In this document: positions 43,501 to 51,815 of the stretch, piece by piece
How the letters are laid out: each line of letters begins with the position of its first letter
How positions within the stretch are numbered: the stretch's first letter is position 1
NCBI RefSeq assembly: GCF_002265625.1
Contig: NZ_NOVE01000003.1
Coordinates: 62,001 to 126,000, forward strand
Direction of reading: 5' to 3'
Length of the DNA: 64,000 bases
Origin: Prevotella sp. 885
Lineage (GTDB): Bacteria > Bacteroidota > Bacteroidia > Bacteroidales > Bacteroidaceae
Program-made: the position numbers and the translations under genes
The notes under the pieces: model-generated
Told to the model about the DNA's origin: nothing
Databases searched by the model: none
The model's input: the letters and a program-made list of their open reading frames with translations, nothing else

Positions 43501-44058
43501 ATGAATTTATACTTGAGATATTTTGATAAGGAGACATTAGTTCATAATGTTGACGAGGCTTTGGATTTTTTGAGTTCAATTCCCGAGATAGGCATGAATC
43601 CAGATTTGGAGGCCGATATCAGGGATTATGCTCAAGGTGAAGTCTATTATCCTAAAAGGTATAAAATTCGCCCCAGAGTATATTTTATCATTATTAAGAC
43701 AACAGCGGCTACAATGCTTGACTTCAAGCAGAAGAAGGCTCTTCATTCCAACGGACAGAACAATGGTTCGGCGGCTGATAAGCGTGACGGAGCTTCTGCC
43801 ACGACTAATCGCCTTACAGAAGAACGTATGGGATGGTATGAAGGTGAGCTCGACTTCAAGCGCGTTGTGCTTGTTCCTGCTACTGGAAAGCATGAGTATC
43901 GCGATACGAAGTTTGTAGTGCGTTGCAAAGCCAACTCTGGTCAAGATTGCTACAATCGTATTGTAGAGCATTTGCGCGGAAGAGTGGACAATCGTTCGCA
44001 GTTCCCGTCTGCAAAAGGCAAGAATTTCCATTACAAGTATTTGGGAATGTGGAAATAG
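43501..44058 (+). CDS. Conserved-looking hypothetical protein, 185 aa
   Basis: No function recognised. The N-terminal 70 residues form a compact domain (LDFLSSIPEIGMNPDLEADIRDYA, then YYPKRYKIRPRVYFIIIKTTA). A polar linker rich in Asn, Ala and Asp (about 80-105) follows, and then a basic C-terminal domain with beta strands (GELDFKRVVLVPATGKHEYRD). It lies between the tRNA cluster and ssb, with a terminator after it, so it may be read from the tRNA promoter or its own. Confidence 0.7.
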   Translation: MNLYLRYFDKETLVHNVDEALDFLSSIPEIGMNPDLEADIRDYAQGEVYYPKRYKIRPRVYFIIIKTTAATMLDFKQKKALHSNGQNNGSAADKRDGASATTNRLTEERMGWYEGELDFKRVVLVPATGKHEYRDTKFVVRCKANSGQDCYNRIVEHLRGRVDNRSQFPSAKGKNFHYKYLGMWK

Positions 44059-44082
44059 AAGAGAAAGAACATTGATATAAAG

Positions 44083-44125
44083 AAAGGGTGTCTGCCATAG
44101 TAGCATGGCACCCTTTGTCTTTTTT
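44083..44125 (+). terminator. Terminator before ssb
   Basis: AAAGGG...CCCTTT with an inner TGCCAT/ATGGCA stem (44083-44116), followed by TCTTTTTT. Confidence 0.85.
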
Positions 44126-44161
44126 ATATATCAGCAACCATCATAAAAACACAGTATAGAT

Positions 44162-44587
44162 ATGAATAAGGTTCTACTAATCGGAAATGTCGGCAAAGAG
44201 CCAGAAGTGAAATATTATGACGCTGACCAGGCTGTGGCACAGTTTTCGCTTGCTACAACGGAGCGTGGCTATGTGCTTCCTAACGGAACGCGTGTGCCGG
44301 ATCGTACTGACTGGCACAACATTGTGGTGTGGCGCGAGTTGGCTAAGATTACGGAGAAATATGTGCATAAAGGCGACAAGATCTGTATCGAGGGTCGCAT
44401 CCGTTATCGTTTTTATGACGACAAGAAGGGCATCAGACACTACGTTACTGAGATTTATGCCGAGAATATGGAGCTTCTTACTCCTCGTAACGCTTCTTCT
44501 GCCAAGCCACAGGCTGTAGATGCAAGCCAACAACAGGGTGCCGGTGTCAATAAGATAGACACTCAAGATGACACCTTGCCATTCTAA
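44162..44587 (+). CDS. ssb: Single-stranded DNA-binding protein
   Basis: The 141-aa OB-fold protein (MNKVLLIGNVGKEPEVKYY, then WHNIVVWRELAKITEKYVHKGD) has a short Gln/Ala linker and the C-terminal tip DDTLPF that recruits replication partners. It precedes gldE by 11 bp, the common Bacteroidetes order. Confidence 0.97.
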   Translation: MNKVLLIGNVGKEPEVKYYDADQAVAQFSLATTERGYVLPNGTRVPDRTDWHNIVVWRELAKITEKYVHKGDKICIEGRIRYRFYDDKKGIRHYVTEIYAENMELLTPRNASSAKPQAVDASQQQGAGVNKIDTQDDTLPF

Positions 44588-44598
44588 TTATTATAATT

Positions 44599-45951
44599 AT
44601 GCTTGACCCTTATATAGATTTTTTCGTACAGTCATTTAATGACGTTTCCTTCCAACTGCCTACGTTGGGTGTGTTGTTTGCAATATTCTTGGTGATGTTG
44701 CTAATGGGAGCTTCTGCCTTTGCAAGTGGTTCGGAGATAGCTTTTTTCAGCCTTTCACCTTCCGATCTCTCGGAGATTAGCGACCAGCGTACGTCCAGCG
44801 ATAAGAAAATTCAGGCTTTGCGTGAGGATAGCGAGCGCACTTTGGCAACCATTCTCATCACCAACAACTTCGTGAATGTCACTATTATTATGTTGTGCAA
44901 TTACATTTTTGCTCACATAATGAACTTTGGTCCGCGTGCATATTGGTTGCAGTTTCTTTCGTTAACGGTTCTTCTTACCTTCCTGCTCCTTCTCTTTGGC
45001 GAGATTATGCCGAAGGTATACAGTCGTCAGGATCCGTTAGGGTTCTGTCGTAAGTGTGTTGGAGGAATCACTTTCTGCCGTAAATTGTTCTGGCCTATTG
45101 AGAACGTGCTACTGAGAAGTGGCGTTCTTGCTGAGAAAGTGGTGCAGAAGGAGAGTCATGTCCTTAGTGTAGACGATCTTGAGCAGGCTCTTGAGCTTAC
45201 CGATAAGGACGATATCAAGGACGAGCAGAGCATGCTTAAGGGTATTATCCGCTTTGGTGACGAAACTGCAAAGGAGGTTATGACCAGTCGTCAGGACATC
45301 GTTGGCATTGATATAAGGTCTACTTACCAGGAAGTGCTCAACTGTGTTATTGAGAATAATTACAGCCGTATACCGGTTTATCAGAATAGTGCGGACAACA
45401 TCCGTGGCATTCTCTACATCAAGGATTTACTTCCGCATCTCTCTAAACCCACCACATTCCGTTGGCAAAGTCTTATGCGTCCTCCTTATTTCGTTCCTGA
45501 AACAAAGAAGATTGACGATCTTATGCGAGAATTCCAGGAGGACAAGGTGCATATCGCCATCGTTGTGGATGAGTTTGGTGGTACGAGTGGTCTTGTTACC
45601 CTCGAGGATATTCTTGAGGAGATTGTAGGCGAGATAAACGACGAATACGATGAAGAAGACAAGACTTACACAAAGTTGAACTATAATACGTACATCTTCG
45701 AGGGCAAGACTTTGCTTACCGACTTCTGCAAGATTCTGAATGTGGACGACGATGAGTTCTCTGATGTGGAGGGTGATGCAGATACGCTTGCCGGACTCTT
45801 GCTTGAGATAAAGGGCGACTTCCTTAGCGTCCATGAGAAGATTGACTATAAGAACTATACCTTTGAGATTGTAAGTATTGAAGAACGCCGTATCAGTAAG
45901 GTAAAGGTAATTGTTCATGAGAATCGTGATAAGTCGGCTTCTGATGAGTAG
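44599..45951 (+). CDS. gldE: Gliding motility-associated protein GldE (CNNM/CBS family)
   Basis: The 450-aa membrane protein has a CNNM-type domain with helices at about 18-42, 93-115 and 121-145, then two CBS domains (about 225-345; SRQDIVGIDIRSTYQEVLNCV and FVPETKKIDDLMREF) and a C-terminal CorC/HlyC domain. The name follows gliding bacteria; in non-gliding Bacteroidales its role is unclear, possibly ion transport. It is in one operon with ssb and the transferase gene. Confidence 0.9.
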   Translation: MLDPYIDFFVQSFNDVSFQLPTLGVLFAIFLVMLLMGASAFASGSEIAFFSLSPSDLSEISDQRTSSDKKIQALREDSERTLATILITNNFVNVTIIMLCNYIFAHIMNFGPRAYWLQFLSLTVLLTFLLLLFGEIMPKVYSRQDPLGFCRKCVGGITFCRKLFWPIENVLLRSGVLAEKVVQKESHVLSVDDLEQALELTDKDDIKDEQSMLKGIIRFGDETAKEVMTSRQDIVGIDIRSTYQEVLNCVIENNYSRIPVYQNSADNIRGILYIKDLLPHLSKPTTFRWQSLMRPPYFVPETKKIDDLMREFQEDKVHIAIVVDEFGGTSGLVTLEDILEEIVGEINDEYDEEDKTYTKLNYNTYIFEGKTLLTDFCKILNVDDDEFSDVEGDADTLAGLLLEIKGDFLSVHEKIDYKNYTFEIVSIEERRISKVKVIVHENRDKSASDE

Positions 45952-45975
45952 TAATCCTTATAATAGTTATACGTT

Positions 45976-46629
45976 ATGGCATTATTGTTCATAAATGAAA
46001 TCGATAAGGATGTACGTCTTGGTGTTTGGGAGATGGAAGAGAATCTCAATTATGAGCAATTCGCTTCCTTGCCATTCTACGACCGACTGATGAGTCTGTC
46101 AGAGAATAGGCGAAAAGAGACTGCTTCTGTCTATTCCTTGCTCTTTGCTATGACGGGCAACAGAAATCTTGTTATCGGTCATGAACCTTCAGGCAAACCG
46201 TATGTGGAAGGTTATAAGATTGGTATTAGCCACACCAAGGGCTTTGTTTCTGTAATACTGTCTATGTCTTGCGATGTGGCTGTGGATATTGAATACATCA
46301 ATATACGAGTGCTTCGTATAGCTGACAGGTTCCTGCGAGAAGATGAGAAGCCTGCCACCTTGCTGTTCTCTATGAAGAAAGATAAGAGTGGGGATAAAGA
46401 TATCATCCCTGATGTTGTCCCAGATGTAATCCCGACGTTGCTGTTCTGGTGTGCCAAGGAAACAATCTATAAGCTCTATTCAGACGAGCGTCTGACTTTC
46501 CAAAACATCAAGATAATGGATGCGGAGCAGGGTGGGGCGTTATGCGGCAATAATCTCATAACCGGCGAAAGCGTCCGTATAGACTATACGTTCAATAATG
46601 ATTATGTATTGACGTATGCAAGAGAATAA
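45976..46629 (+). CDS. 4'-phosphopantetheinyl transferase superfamily protein
   Basis: The 217-aa Sfp-type enzyme has the Mg-binding motif in VAVDIEYIN (near residue 95) and WCAKETIYKLY (near 157), which matches the W-x-x-K-E-A/T family signature. It activates carrier proteins by adding phosphopantetheine. Its substrate is not clear; no carrier protein is adjacent. It follows gldE by 24 bp. Confidence 0.88.
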   Translation: MALLFINEIDKDVRLGVWEMEENLNYEQFASLPFYDRLMSLSENRRKETASVYSLLFAMTGNRNLVIGHEPSGKPYVEGYKIGISHTKGFVSVILSMSCDVAVDIEYINIRVLRIADRFLREDEKPATLLFSMKKDKSGDKDIIPDVVPDVIPTLLFWCAKETIYKLYSDERLTFQNIKIMDAEQGGALCGNNLITGESVRIDYTFNNDYVLTYARE

Positions 46630-46631
46630 AA

Positions 46632-46673
46632 ACAATAGGAGCTGCGGATATCTTTGTCCACAGCTCCTATTGT
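46632..46673. terminator. Bidirectional terminator between convergent genes
   Basis: ACAATAGGAGCTG (46632-46644) and CAGCTCCTATTGT (46661-46673) form a perfect 13-bp stem between the converging transferase and phosphatase genes. Confidence 0.85.
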
Positions 46674-46675
46674 CT

Positions 46676-47512
46676 TTATTCGATAAATTTCTTCAATGCT
46701 GCAGCTACGCCGTCCTCTTCGTTTGACAGCGTGACGTAGTCGGCGGCTTCCTTCACTTCTTGCGCTGCATTCTCCATGGCGATTCCCATACCAGCCAGCT
46801 TAATCATACTTATGTCGTTATATCCGTCGCCGAACGACATAAGGTTTTCGGTTCCTATTCCCATGATGGCGAGCAATCTTTTCAGCGATTCTGCCTTGTC
46901 GATGCCCATTGGCACCAGTTCAACAAAGAACGGAGCAGATCTGAACACGTCCATCCTTCCCTTCATTATTCCAGCAAGGTCAGTCTCAGCCTTCTTCATT
47001 TCTTCTGGATCACCAGTCATAAGCAGCTTCGTTGGGTTGCGTTCGATGACGTCCAGAAGGTTCTCCACCTTTCTTACGGGCATCTTGTTGATGCGCGACT
47101 CCTCAAGAACGTATTTGTCTGTAGGGCATTCCGTCACAATCTCCTTTCCCTTATATCCCAAGAGGGCGTGCTGGTGAGTCTTTGCGTATTCGTAAATCTC
47201 TGGTATGACATCCTCAGGAAGGCAGTTAGAATAGATTTCTTCTTTTGTGTGCCATTCCACAATCTTTCCTCCGTTATACGCCAGAATGTATCCTCCCTTT
47301 GTGTCCAGTCCCAGTTCGTCCGCCAATGGGGCGATGCCGTATGTGGGACGACCTGAGGCAAGAATGATGCTGATGCCCTTCTCCTGCGCTTCAAGCAGGG
47401 CTTTCTTTGTAAGAGGCGTTATTACCTTCTCGTGATTTGTAAGCGTTCCGTCAAGGTCGAGGGCGATGGCTTTGCAATTGAACGTTGTGGATGTATGATG
47501 TGATGTGTTCAC
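46676..47512 (-). CDS. Cof-type HAD-IIB phosphatase
   Basis: The 278-aa HAD-superfamily hydrolase has motif I DLDGTLTN (near residue 21), the C2 cap typical of Cof/YidA, and motif IV SFGDGYNDISM (near 229). Likely substrates are sugar phosphates or nucleotides; the exact one cannot be read. The gene stands alone between rpsP and a convergent unit. Confidence 0.9.
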   Translation of the reverse strand: MNTSHHTSTTFNCKAIALDLDGTLTNHEKVITPLTKKALLEAQEKGISIILASGRPTYGIAPLADELGLDTKGGYILAYNGGKIVEWHTKEEIYSNCLPEDVIPEIYEYAKTHQHALLGYKGKEIVTECPTDKYVLEESRINKMPVRKVENLLDVIERNPTKLLMTGDPEEMKKAETDLAGIMKGRMDVFRSAPFFVELVPMGIDKAESLKRLLAIMGIGTENLMSFGDGYNDISMIKLAGMGIAMENAAQEVKEAADYVTLSNEEDGVAAALKKFIE

Positions 47513-47569
47513 GTGCTTTTGTCTTTTAGTTCAACAAAGGTTTATGTGTATATATGTCTAAAAACAATA

Positions 47570-47599
47570 AATCCCAAGAACTGTCTTGTCCTTGGGATT
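47570..47599 (-). terminator. Terminator of rpsP
   Basis: AATCCCAAG (47570-47578) pairs with CTTGGGATT (47591-47599). The minus strand continues TTATTGTTTTT. Confidence 0.75.
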
Positions 47600-47647
47600 C
47601 ATGTGTTTGTTTGTTAGCTTAATGCTTTTATCATTACGCTATCTTGC

Positions 47648-48178
47648 TTATGCCTCAGCGGGAGCCTCAGCAGCCTCTGCGTTAGCAGCAGCTTCAGCCT
47701 CAGCCTTAGCAGCAGCCTCAGCGGCCTTCTTCTCAGCCACCTTCTTAGCGATAGCCTCGTTGATCTTCTTCTCTGCCTCGAGTTCCTTAGCGGCAGCTGC
47801 AGACTTCTCCTTAGCCTCGTTCTCACGTACAGAGTTCAGGCCGTTCTGCTTGTTTTCCTTCCAAGCGTCGAACTTCTTCTGTGCTGTAGCCTCGTCGAAA
47901 GCGCCCTTCTTAACGCCACCACGGAGGTGCTTCATCAAGTATACGCCCTCGCCCTTGAGGATGTTGTGTGCTGTAGCTGTGGGCTGTGCGCCAGTCTCTA
48001 CCCAGTAGAGTGCACGGTCGAAATCCAAATCTACGGTAGCAGGATTGGTGTTAGGGTTGTAAGTACCAATCTTCTCAGTGAATTTACCATCACGTGGTGC
48101 TCTTGAGTCAGCGATAACGATACGATAGAAGGCGTAACCCTTACGTCCGCCGCGCTGCAATCTGATTTTTGTTGCCAT
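47648..48178 (-). CDS. rpsP: 30S ribosomal protein S16 with Ala/Glu-rich tail
   Basis: The N-terminal 80 residues are a normal S16 ([21 protein letters not shown], then [19 protein letters not shown]). The C-terminal 95 residues are a Lys/Glu/Ala-rich helix-forming extension, usual in Bacteroidetes S16. A TAACTTTG box at 48243-48236 lies 58 bp upstream. Confidence 0.97.
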   Translation of the reverse strand: MATKIRLQRGGRKGYAFYRIVIADSRAPRDGKFTEKIGTYNPNTNPATVDLDFDRALYWVETGAQPTATAHNILKGEGVYLMKHLRGGVKKGAFDEATAQKKFDAWKENKQNGLNSVRENEAKEKSAAAAKELEAEKKINEAIAKKVAEKKAAEAAAKAEAEAAANAEAAEAPAEA

Positions 48179-48235
48179 TTTTTTATTTTATTGTTTTATG
48201 GTTTGAATTATGCTACTAACTCGTAATAGCGGGTG

Positions 48236-48243
48236 CAAAGTTA
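48236..48243 (-). promoter_or_regulatory. -7 box of rpsP
   Basis: TAACTTTG on the minus strand, 58 bp before the start codon, with a TGTGG about 19 bp upstream. Confidence 0.65.
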
Positions 48244-48322
48244 CATATTTTATTTTACATACCACATTTATCCGTATTTTCTCATTTGTATATTTATGTT
48301 ATATTAACATAAGTTGTCTGTT

Positions 48323-49582
48323 TTATATGAATAGCTCGTTATTCTTTCTTTCGCTACATAACGGTTTAAGGTGAGCCATCAGCATGTTAAGACGTTCGCC
48401 TATGCCTCTTGTCTGAGCAGGACAAACCTTCACACAGCGCATGCAACCGATGCAAAGTTCATGATTGTTGCTCTTTGGATTGTCCGGTGATATAGCTCCC
48501 GTTGGGCATTCGCTCGCGCAAAGTCCGCATTCCGTGCAAAGGTCGCCGGCGACGGGGTAGGGGCCAACGCAACCTTGCTTATAAGGACGGTTACCTGGCA
48601 ATACAAGTGGCTCGAAAGGCAGTTCCTTCTTCGCCTTTCCAATTATAGCCGCGCCGAACGAGGCTAATTCTTTGGCGTCCTCAGTGTCAGGTCTGCCGGC
48701 GCCGTACATCCTGCAAATACTGTGTTCTGCAATGGCTGCAACAGCAGCTATCACCCTAAAGCCCATCTCCGTACAGACATCCTGCATTTCCACCAAGGCA
48801 TCTTCATAGGCTCTGTTGCCATAGACAGCCACAATCACACATTTGGCACCGTTTGCCTTTATGCCTTTCAGCCTTTCCACAGCCAAAGCTGGCACACGAC
48901 CAGCATACACAGGCATGGAGATAATCACCAAGTCGTCAGCAGAGACTTGTGGATATGACAAGTTCTCCTGCTTTGTGCAAAGTTCAGTAATGTTGCTCTC
49001 AGCCTCCATTGCTTTACACATTAATTCGCTTACACGGCGTGTACCGCCGGTAGGGCTGAATGTTATTTGATGTATAGTTTCTGTTTTGTTCATATCTGAA
49101 TAAATTAGTTCCCCGTCAATCCGTTCTGACTTCATTATCTTTATACTGTCCGTCGTTATGGATATCTCAGGAACGTCAATATCGGTAATAATATGCGTGG
49201 GATGTTGGACAAGGGAAATATGAGGGAAGAAAGCTTGCTTTCTGTATTTCACCCCGTGCTCCGTAAGTCGCTCGCGTAGCTGCTTGGCTAAGGCCATGAC
49301 CTGCTCACTCTCTTTTATGCCACACCAGATAACGCCGGCTCTTGTAGGGAAAGTGCCGAGCTTGCTCAAGGTCATCGTGAAGGGCTCGAATTCCACCTCG
49401 CTCACAGCCTTGCGGATCTCTGGCAGGTCATAGTTCTCGCCGATGAAGGCAAGCGTCATGTGAAGGTTTCGGTAAGGACAATAGTTGCCCCTAACACCTT
49501 TCGCCTTCAACGTGTCCTGCAGACCGACCAGAGCCTTCTTCACCTCGTCGTCAAAACGTATTGATATGAATATGCGAGCCAT
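48323..49582 (-). CDS. Fusion of ThpR-like 2H phosphoesterase and EFR1 ferredoxin/flavodoxin
   Basis: One 419-aa frame holds two complete proteins. Residues 1-160 are an RNA 2',3'-cyclic phosphodiesterase (ThpR/LigT) with the two HxT/S motifs H41-M-T43 and H121-I-S123. Residues from about 164 are an EFR1-type protein: a flavodoxin-like part starting HQITFSPTGGT, then two 4Fe-4S clusters (CTECGLCASECP and CIGCMRCVKVCP). M164 could start a separate EFR1, but no good ribosome site is seen before it. The RNA-repair and electron-transfer parts have no obvious link. Confidence 0.88.
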   Translation of the reverse strand: MARIFISIRFDDEVKKALVGLQDTLKAKGVRGNYCPYRNLHMTLAFIGENYDLPEIRKAVSEVEFEPFTMTLSKLGTFPTRAGVIWCGIKESEQVMALAKQLRERLTEHGVKYRKQAFFPHISLVQHPTHIITDIDVPEISITTDSIKIMKSERIDGELIYSDMNKTETIHQITFSPTGGTRRVSELMCKAMEAESNITELCTKQENLSYPQVSADDLVIISMPVYAGRVPALAVERLKGIKANGAKCVIVAVYGNRAYEDALVEMQDVCTEMGFRVIAAVAAIAEHSICRMYGAGRPDTEDAKELASFGAAIIGKAKKELPFEPLVLPGNRPYKQGCVGPYPVAGDLCTECGLCASECPTGAISPDNPKSNNHELCIGCMRCVKVCPAQTRGIGERLNMLMAHLKPLCSERKNNELFI

Positions 49583-49608
49583 TATCGTGAGTGTCTGTGT
49601 AGTCTATT

Positions 49609-50613
49609 CTATTCCATTCCATAATATACCTTCTTGTACCAGTTTGTCCAATCGGGTAGATACTTAACAGCTGCATTTACCAAAGAGTCCGACTTGAAGT
49701 CAAAAAACTTATGAGAGTTCTTTGTGAGTTCACGAAATTCGTTCATCGTATTGTCGAGGAACGTATTCTCCGGATGGGTGACAACGGAGAAAAAGACATC
49801 AGCGAATGCTGCACAGTGTTCAAGTTCTAAGGCCATCATCTGATTTCTCCAAAGTTGGTTCATGCCACCTCTGAAAGGGCAACCGGTCCCATCATAGTTA
49901 CCATTGAAGAATGTAGACTGGGCATCCATGATATTCCAGTAATAATAGCCACAATGCTTGTGATAATAGCACTTCTTGTGGTCATTCAGCAAATCTATCA
50001 TACTACAAGTTGTGCAGTTGATCTTTTCTGATTCAGAGATGCCCTTTGAGCGATAACCACCGCATGTGCTAAATTCCTGTTCTGTCAACTTGTGCTCTAT
50101 CAGCCATAGGCATAGCTTGTTGTCTTTGTCTCGGTATGCGATAGCGACATCAGCGTCTGTTCCTGCATGAGGGCTATGATCCCCAAGAAGTCCTTTTGAA
50201 CCCTTTAATGAAGATTCCCAGTATTCAAAGCAATATCCTTTCCTTAGTTGTTCTCTGTCTATGTGGGCGAATCCTTTCGGTGCGACTCCAGATTCTATGA
50301 GTATCTGGTCTGCTTTATTGCTTTCAAGGATTGGAACAAACAGGTTGATGCATGCTGTCTGCGAACTGGCGACATGTGATGATGCTGCAAGATGGGGTTT
50401 GTAGGCAAAACTACTTGCTTGAATATCTTTTACCACTGGCCTTATGCCTGCATATAACATAGAAGGAAGCTTTTCGTCACAATATGGTTTAGGGAATAAG
50501 CAGTCGTGTTCCACTCCATGTGATGAAACACCATTTTCCACGATTCCAAGGTATTCCTTCTTATACTTTATCAAGTAAGAATAAACCTTCTTTTTAAAGT
50601 CCTCGTAAGACAT
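49609..50613 (-). CDS. PD-(D/E)XK nuclease-like protein with Cys cluster, 334 aa
   Basis: Residues 82-96 (ASSQTACINLFVPIL) recall the PGN_0703-type putative restriction endonucleases. A nuclease-like core follows: D153/D155 in GTDADVAIAY, then E173 and K175 in LWLIEHKLTEQEF. Cysteines at 184, 200, 203, 215 and 221 could bind a metal or Fe-S cluster, as in Cas4/AddB-type nucleases. No methylase is adjacent. It overlaps the metallophosphoesterase gene by 20 bp. Restriction or DNA repair roles are both possible. Confidence 0.6.
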   Translation of the reverse strand: MSYEDFKKKVYSYLIKYKKEYLGIVENGVSSHGVEHDCLFPKPYCDEKLPSMLYAGIRPVVKDIQASSFAYKPHLAASSHVASSQTACINLFVPILESNKADQILIESGVAPKGFAHIDREQLRKGYCFEYWESSLKGSKGLLGDHSPHAGTDADVAIAYRDKDNKLCLWLIEHKLTEQEFSTCGGYRSKGISESEKINCTTCSMIDLLNDHKKCYYHKHCGYYYWNIMDAQSTFFNGNYDGTGCPFRGGMNQLWRNQMMALELEHCAAFADVFFSVVTHPENTFLDNTMNEFRELTKNSHKFFDFKSDSLVNAAVKYLPDWTNWYKKVYYGME

Positions 50614-51241
50614 AAGCTGAATGATTTATGTTTATTATTGTTGGATTATTTATCAGATTGTACCGACTGTCCACCACACAGGCATTGCTATATATAACAT
50701 TTTCTTTTATTGTTTTACCATAAGCATCGTGCTCGTGACCGAACAAATGGCAAGTAGGATGTAACTTCTTCAGAAGTTCGGCAAGAGTAGCATTTCCTCT
50801 ATGTTCCGGACCTTTTCCGTAGTTAGCAAGGTCACATGTTCCCTTGGGTGGCATATGTGTGATCAAGACGTCTGTATCGTCTGGAATATTGTTGATGAAT
50901 ACGTCCAAATTGCCATCCATGCAGTCTTCCATAAACATTGGTATACCATAAAACTTTATGCCATCTATGACAACACTGTTGTTGTATAAGTAGTGAACGT
51001 TTCGTGAGAGTCCATCAATATGGTCTGCCCCATACATACACATATCATGGTTACCCGCGATGAATATCTTATGTTTATAAGGTAAGTTACAGAACCAGTT
51101 CATGAAGTCATACGCTTCCTCTTCACTTCCTGCAAAAGTGAAGTCGCCGCTATGTACGATGACATCTGCTTCGGGCAATGACTTCAGATTCTTGTGCTGA
51201 CCATGCGTGTCAGATAAATGCAATATATCAATAGGATTCAT
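50594..51241 (-). CDS. Calcineurin-like metallophosphoesterase
   Basis: The 215-aa protein has the metal motifs DTHG (11-14), GDF (32-34), GNHD (near 61), the His of LITHMPP and GHEHD. I start at the ATG at 51241; an upstream in-frame ATG at 51343 would put the start before the promoter-like bases. It is coupled to the nuclease-like gene (20-bp overlap), so the pair may act on nucleic acid ends together; that is inference. Confidence 0.85.
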   Translation of the reverse strand: MNPIDILHLSDTHGQHKNLKSLPEADVIVHSGDFTFAGSEEEAYDFMNWFCNLPYKHKIFIAGNHDMCMYGADHIDGLSRNVHYLYNNSVVIDGIKFYGIPMFMEDCMDGNLDVFINNIPDDTDVLITHMPPKGTCDLANYGKGPEHRGNATLAELLKKLHPTCHLFGHEHDAYGKTIKENVIYSNACVVDSRYNLINNPTIININHSAYVLRGL

Positions 51242-51325
51242 ATTCTTCACCTTTCTTCTATCTTTATGCGAAGGTACACAAAATCTATGTGATATTGCAT
51301 AAAAGCAATGCTTTTGTGTATAAAA

Positions 51326-51368
51326 AACCTGTCGTAATCTCAACGAAAAAGTGAGATTACGACAGGTT
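51326..51368 (-). terminator. Long hairpin, terminator of the envelope operon
   Basis: AACCTGTCGTAATCTCA (51326-51342) and its reverse complement (51352-51368) form a perfect 17-bp stem. On the minus strand, 2 bp after the last gene, it is followed by T-rich sequence (TTTTAT), so it can terminate. The same stem core recurs upstream of the operon at 61915-61959. Confidence 0.8.
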
Positions 51369-51370
51369 AC

Positions 51371-51796
51371 TTACTTGTTCTTCTCGTAATATCCAATGGC
51401 AGTCTGTATGTTTTTCTGTACTGCCTTTGTGCTGAACGTTGCACCGGTGCATCCGTCAATGTCAGTGCGCTCGGCGAGCTTCTTAGCCTTCGATACTTTC
51501 AGGTTGTTGTAAAGTGGCAGCAGAAACTTCTTTATGCGGGCGAAGTAAGGCACTGTTTCTTCATTTTTCAGAGCCACCACTTTCAGCACCTTGCCGTTCT
51601 TGAAGTACACCTCTACCGGGGTGCCCTTGCGATAGCCACGGGCTTTACATATTGTTCTGGTGTTTACTGAGCAGGTGCCGTCGGCGTGTCGTTTCATCAC
51701 GTTATCGGCTTGGATGGTGATGGCTGCGAGGAGCAGCAATGTTGTCGCTGCTCCTCTTTTGATGCACTTCCTTATTGAAAGCATGTTCTTTGTCAT
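51371..51796 (-). CDS. Secreted FMN-binding domain protein with flavinylation motif
   Basis: The 141-aa protein has a signal peptide (about 1-30) and one FMN-binding domain. D114-G-C-T-G-A-T120 matches the ApbE flavin-transfer motif (D-x-x-S/T-G-A-T), so T120 should carry covalent FMN outside the cytoplasm. Such domains pass electrons to exported substrates. No apbE or membrane redox gene is in the window. It is the last gene of the envelope operon, 19 bp after the M16 peptidase gene. Confidence 0.82.
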   Translation of the reverse strand: MTKNMLSIRKCIKRGAATTLLLLAAITIQADNVMKRHADGTCSVNTRTICKARGYRKGTPVEVYFKNGKVLKVVALKNEETVPYFARIKKFLLPLYNNLKVSKAKKLAERTDIDGCTGATFSTKAVQKNIQTAIGYYEKNK

Positions 51797-51815
51797 TTCT
51801 TTTTCTTTTTCTGAG

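Noticed and set aside
47648..47930. The Ala/Glu-rich S16 tail as a frameshift or fusion
   Set aside because: Such extensions are usual for S16 in Bacteroidetes and the frame is continuous.
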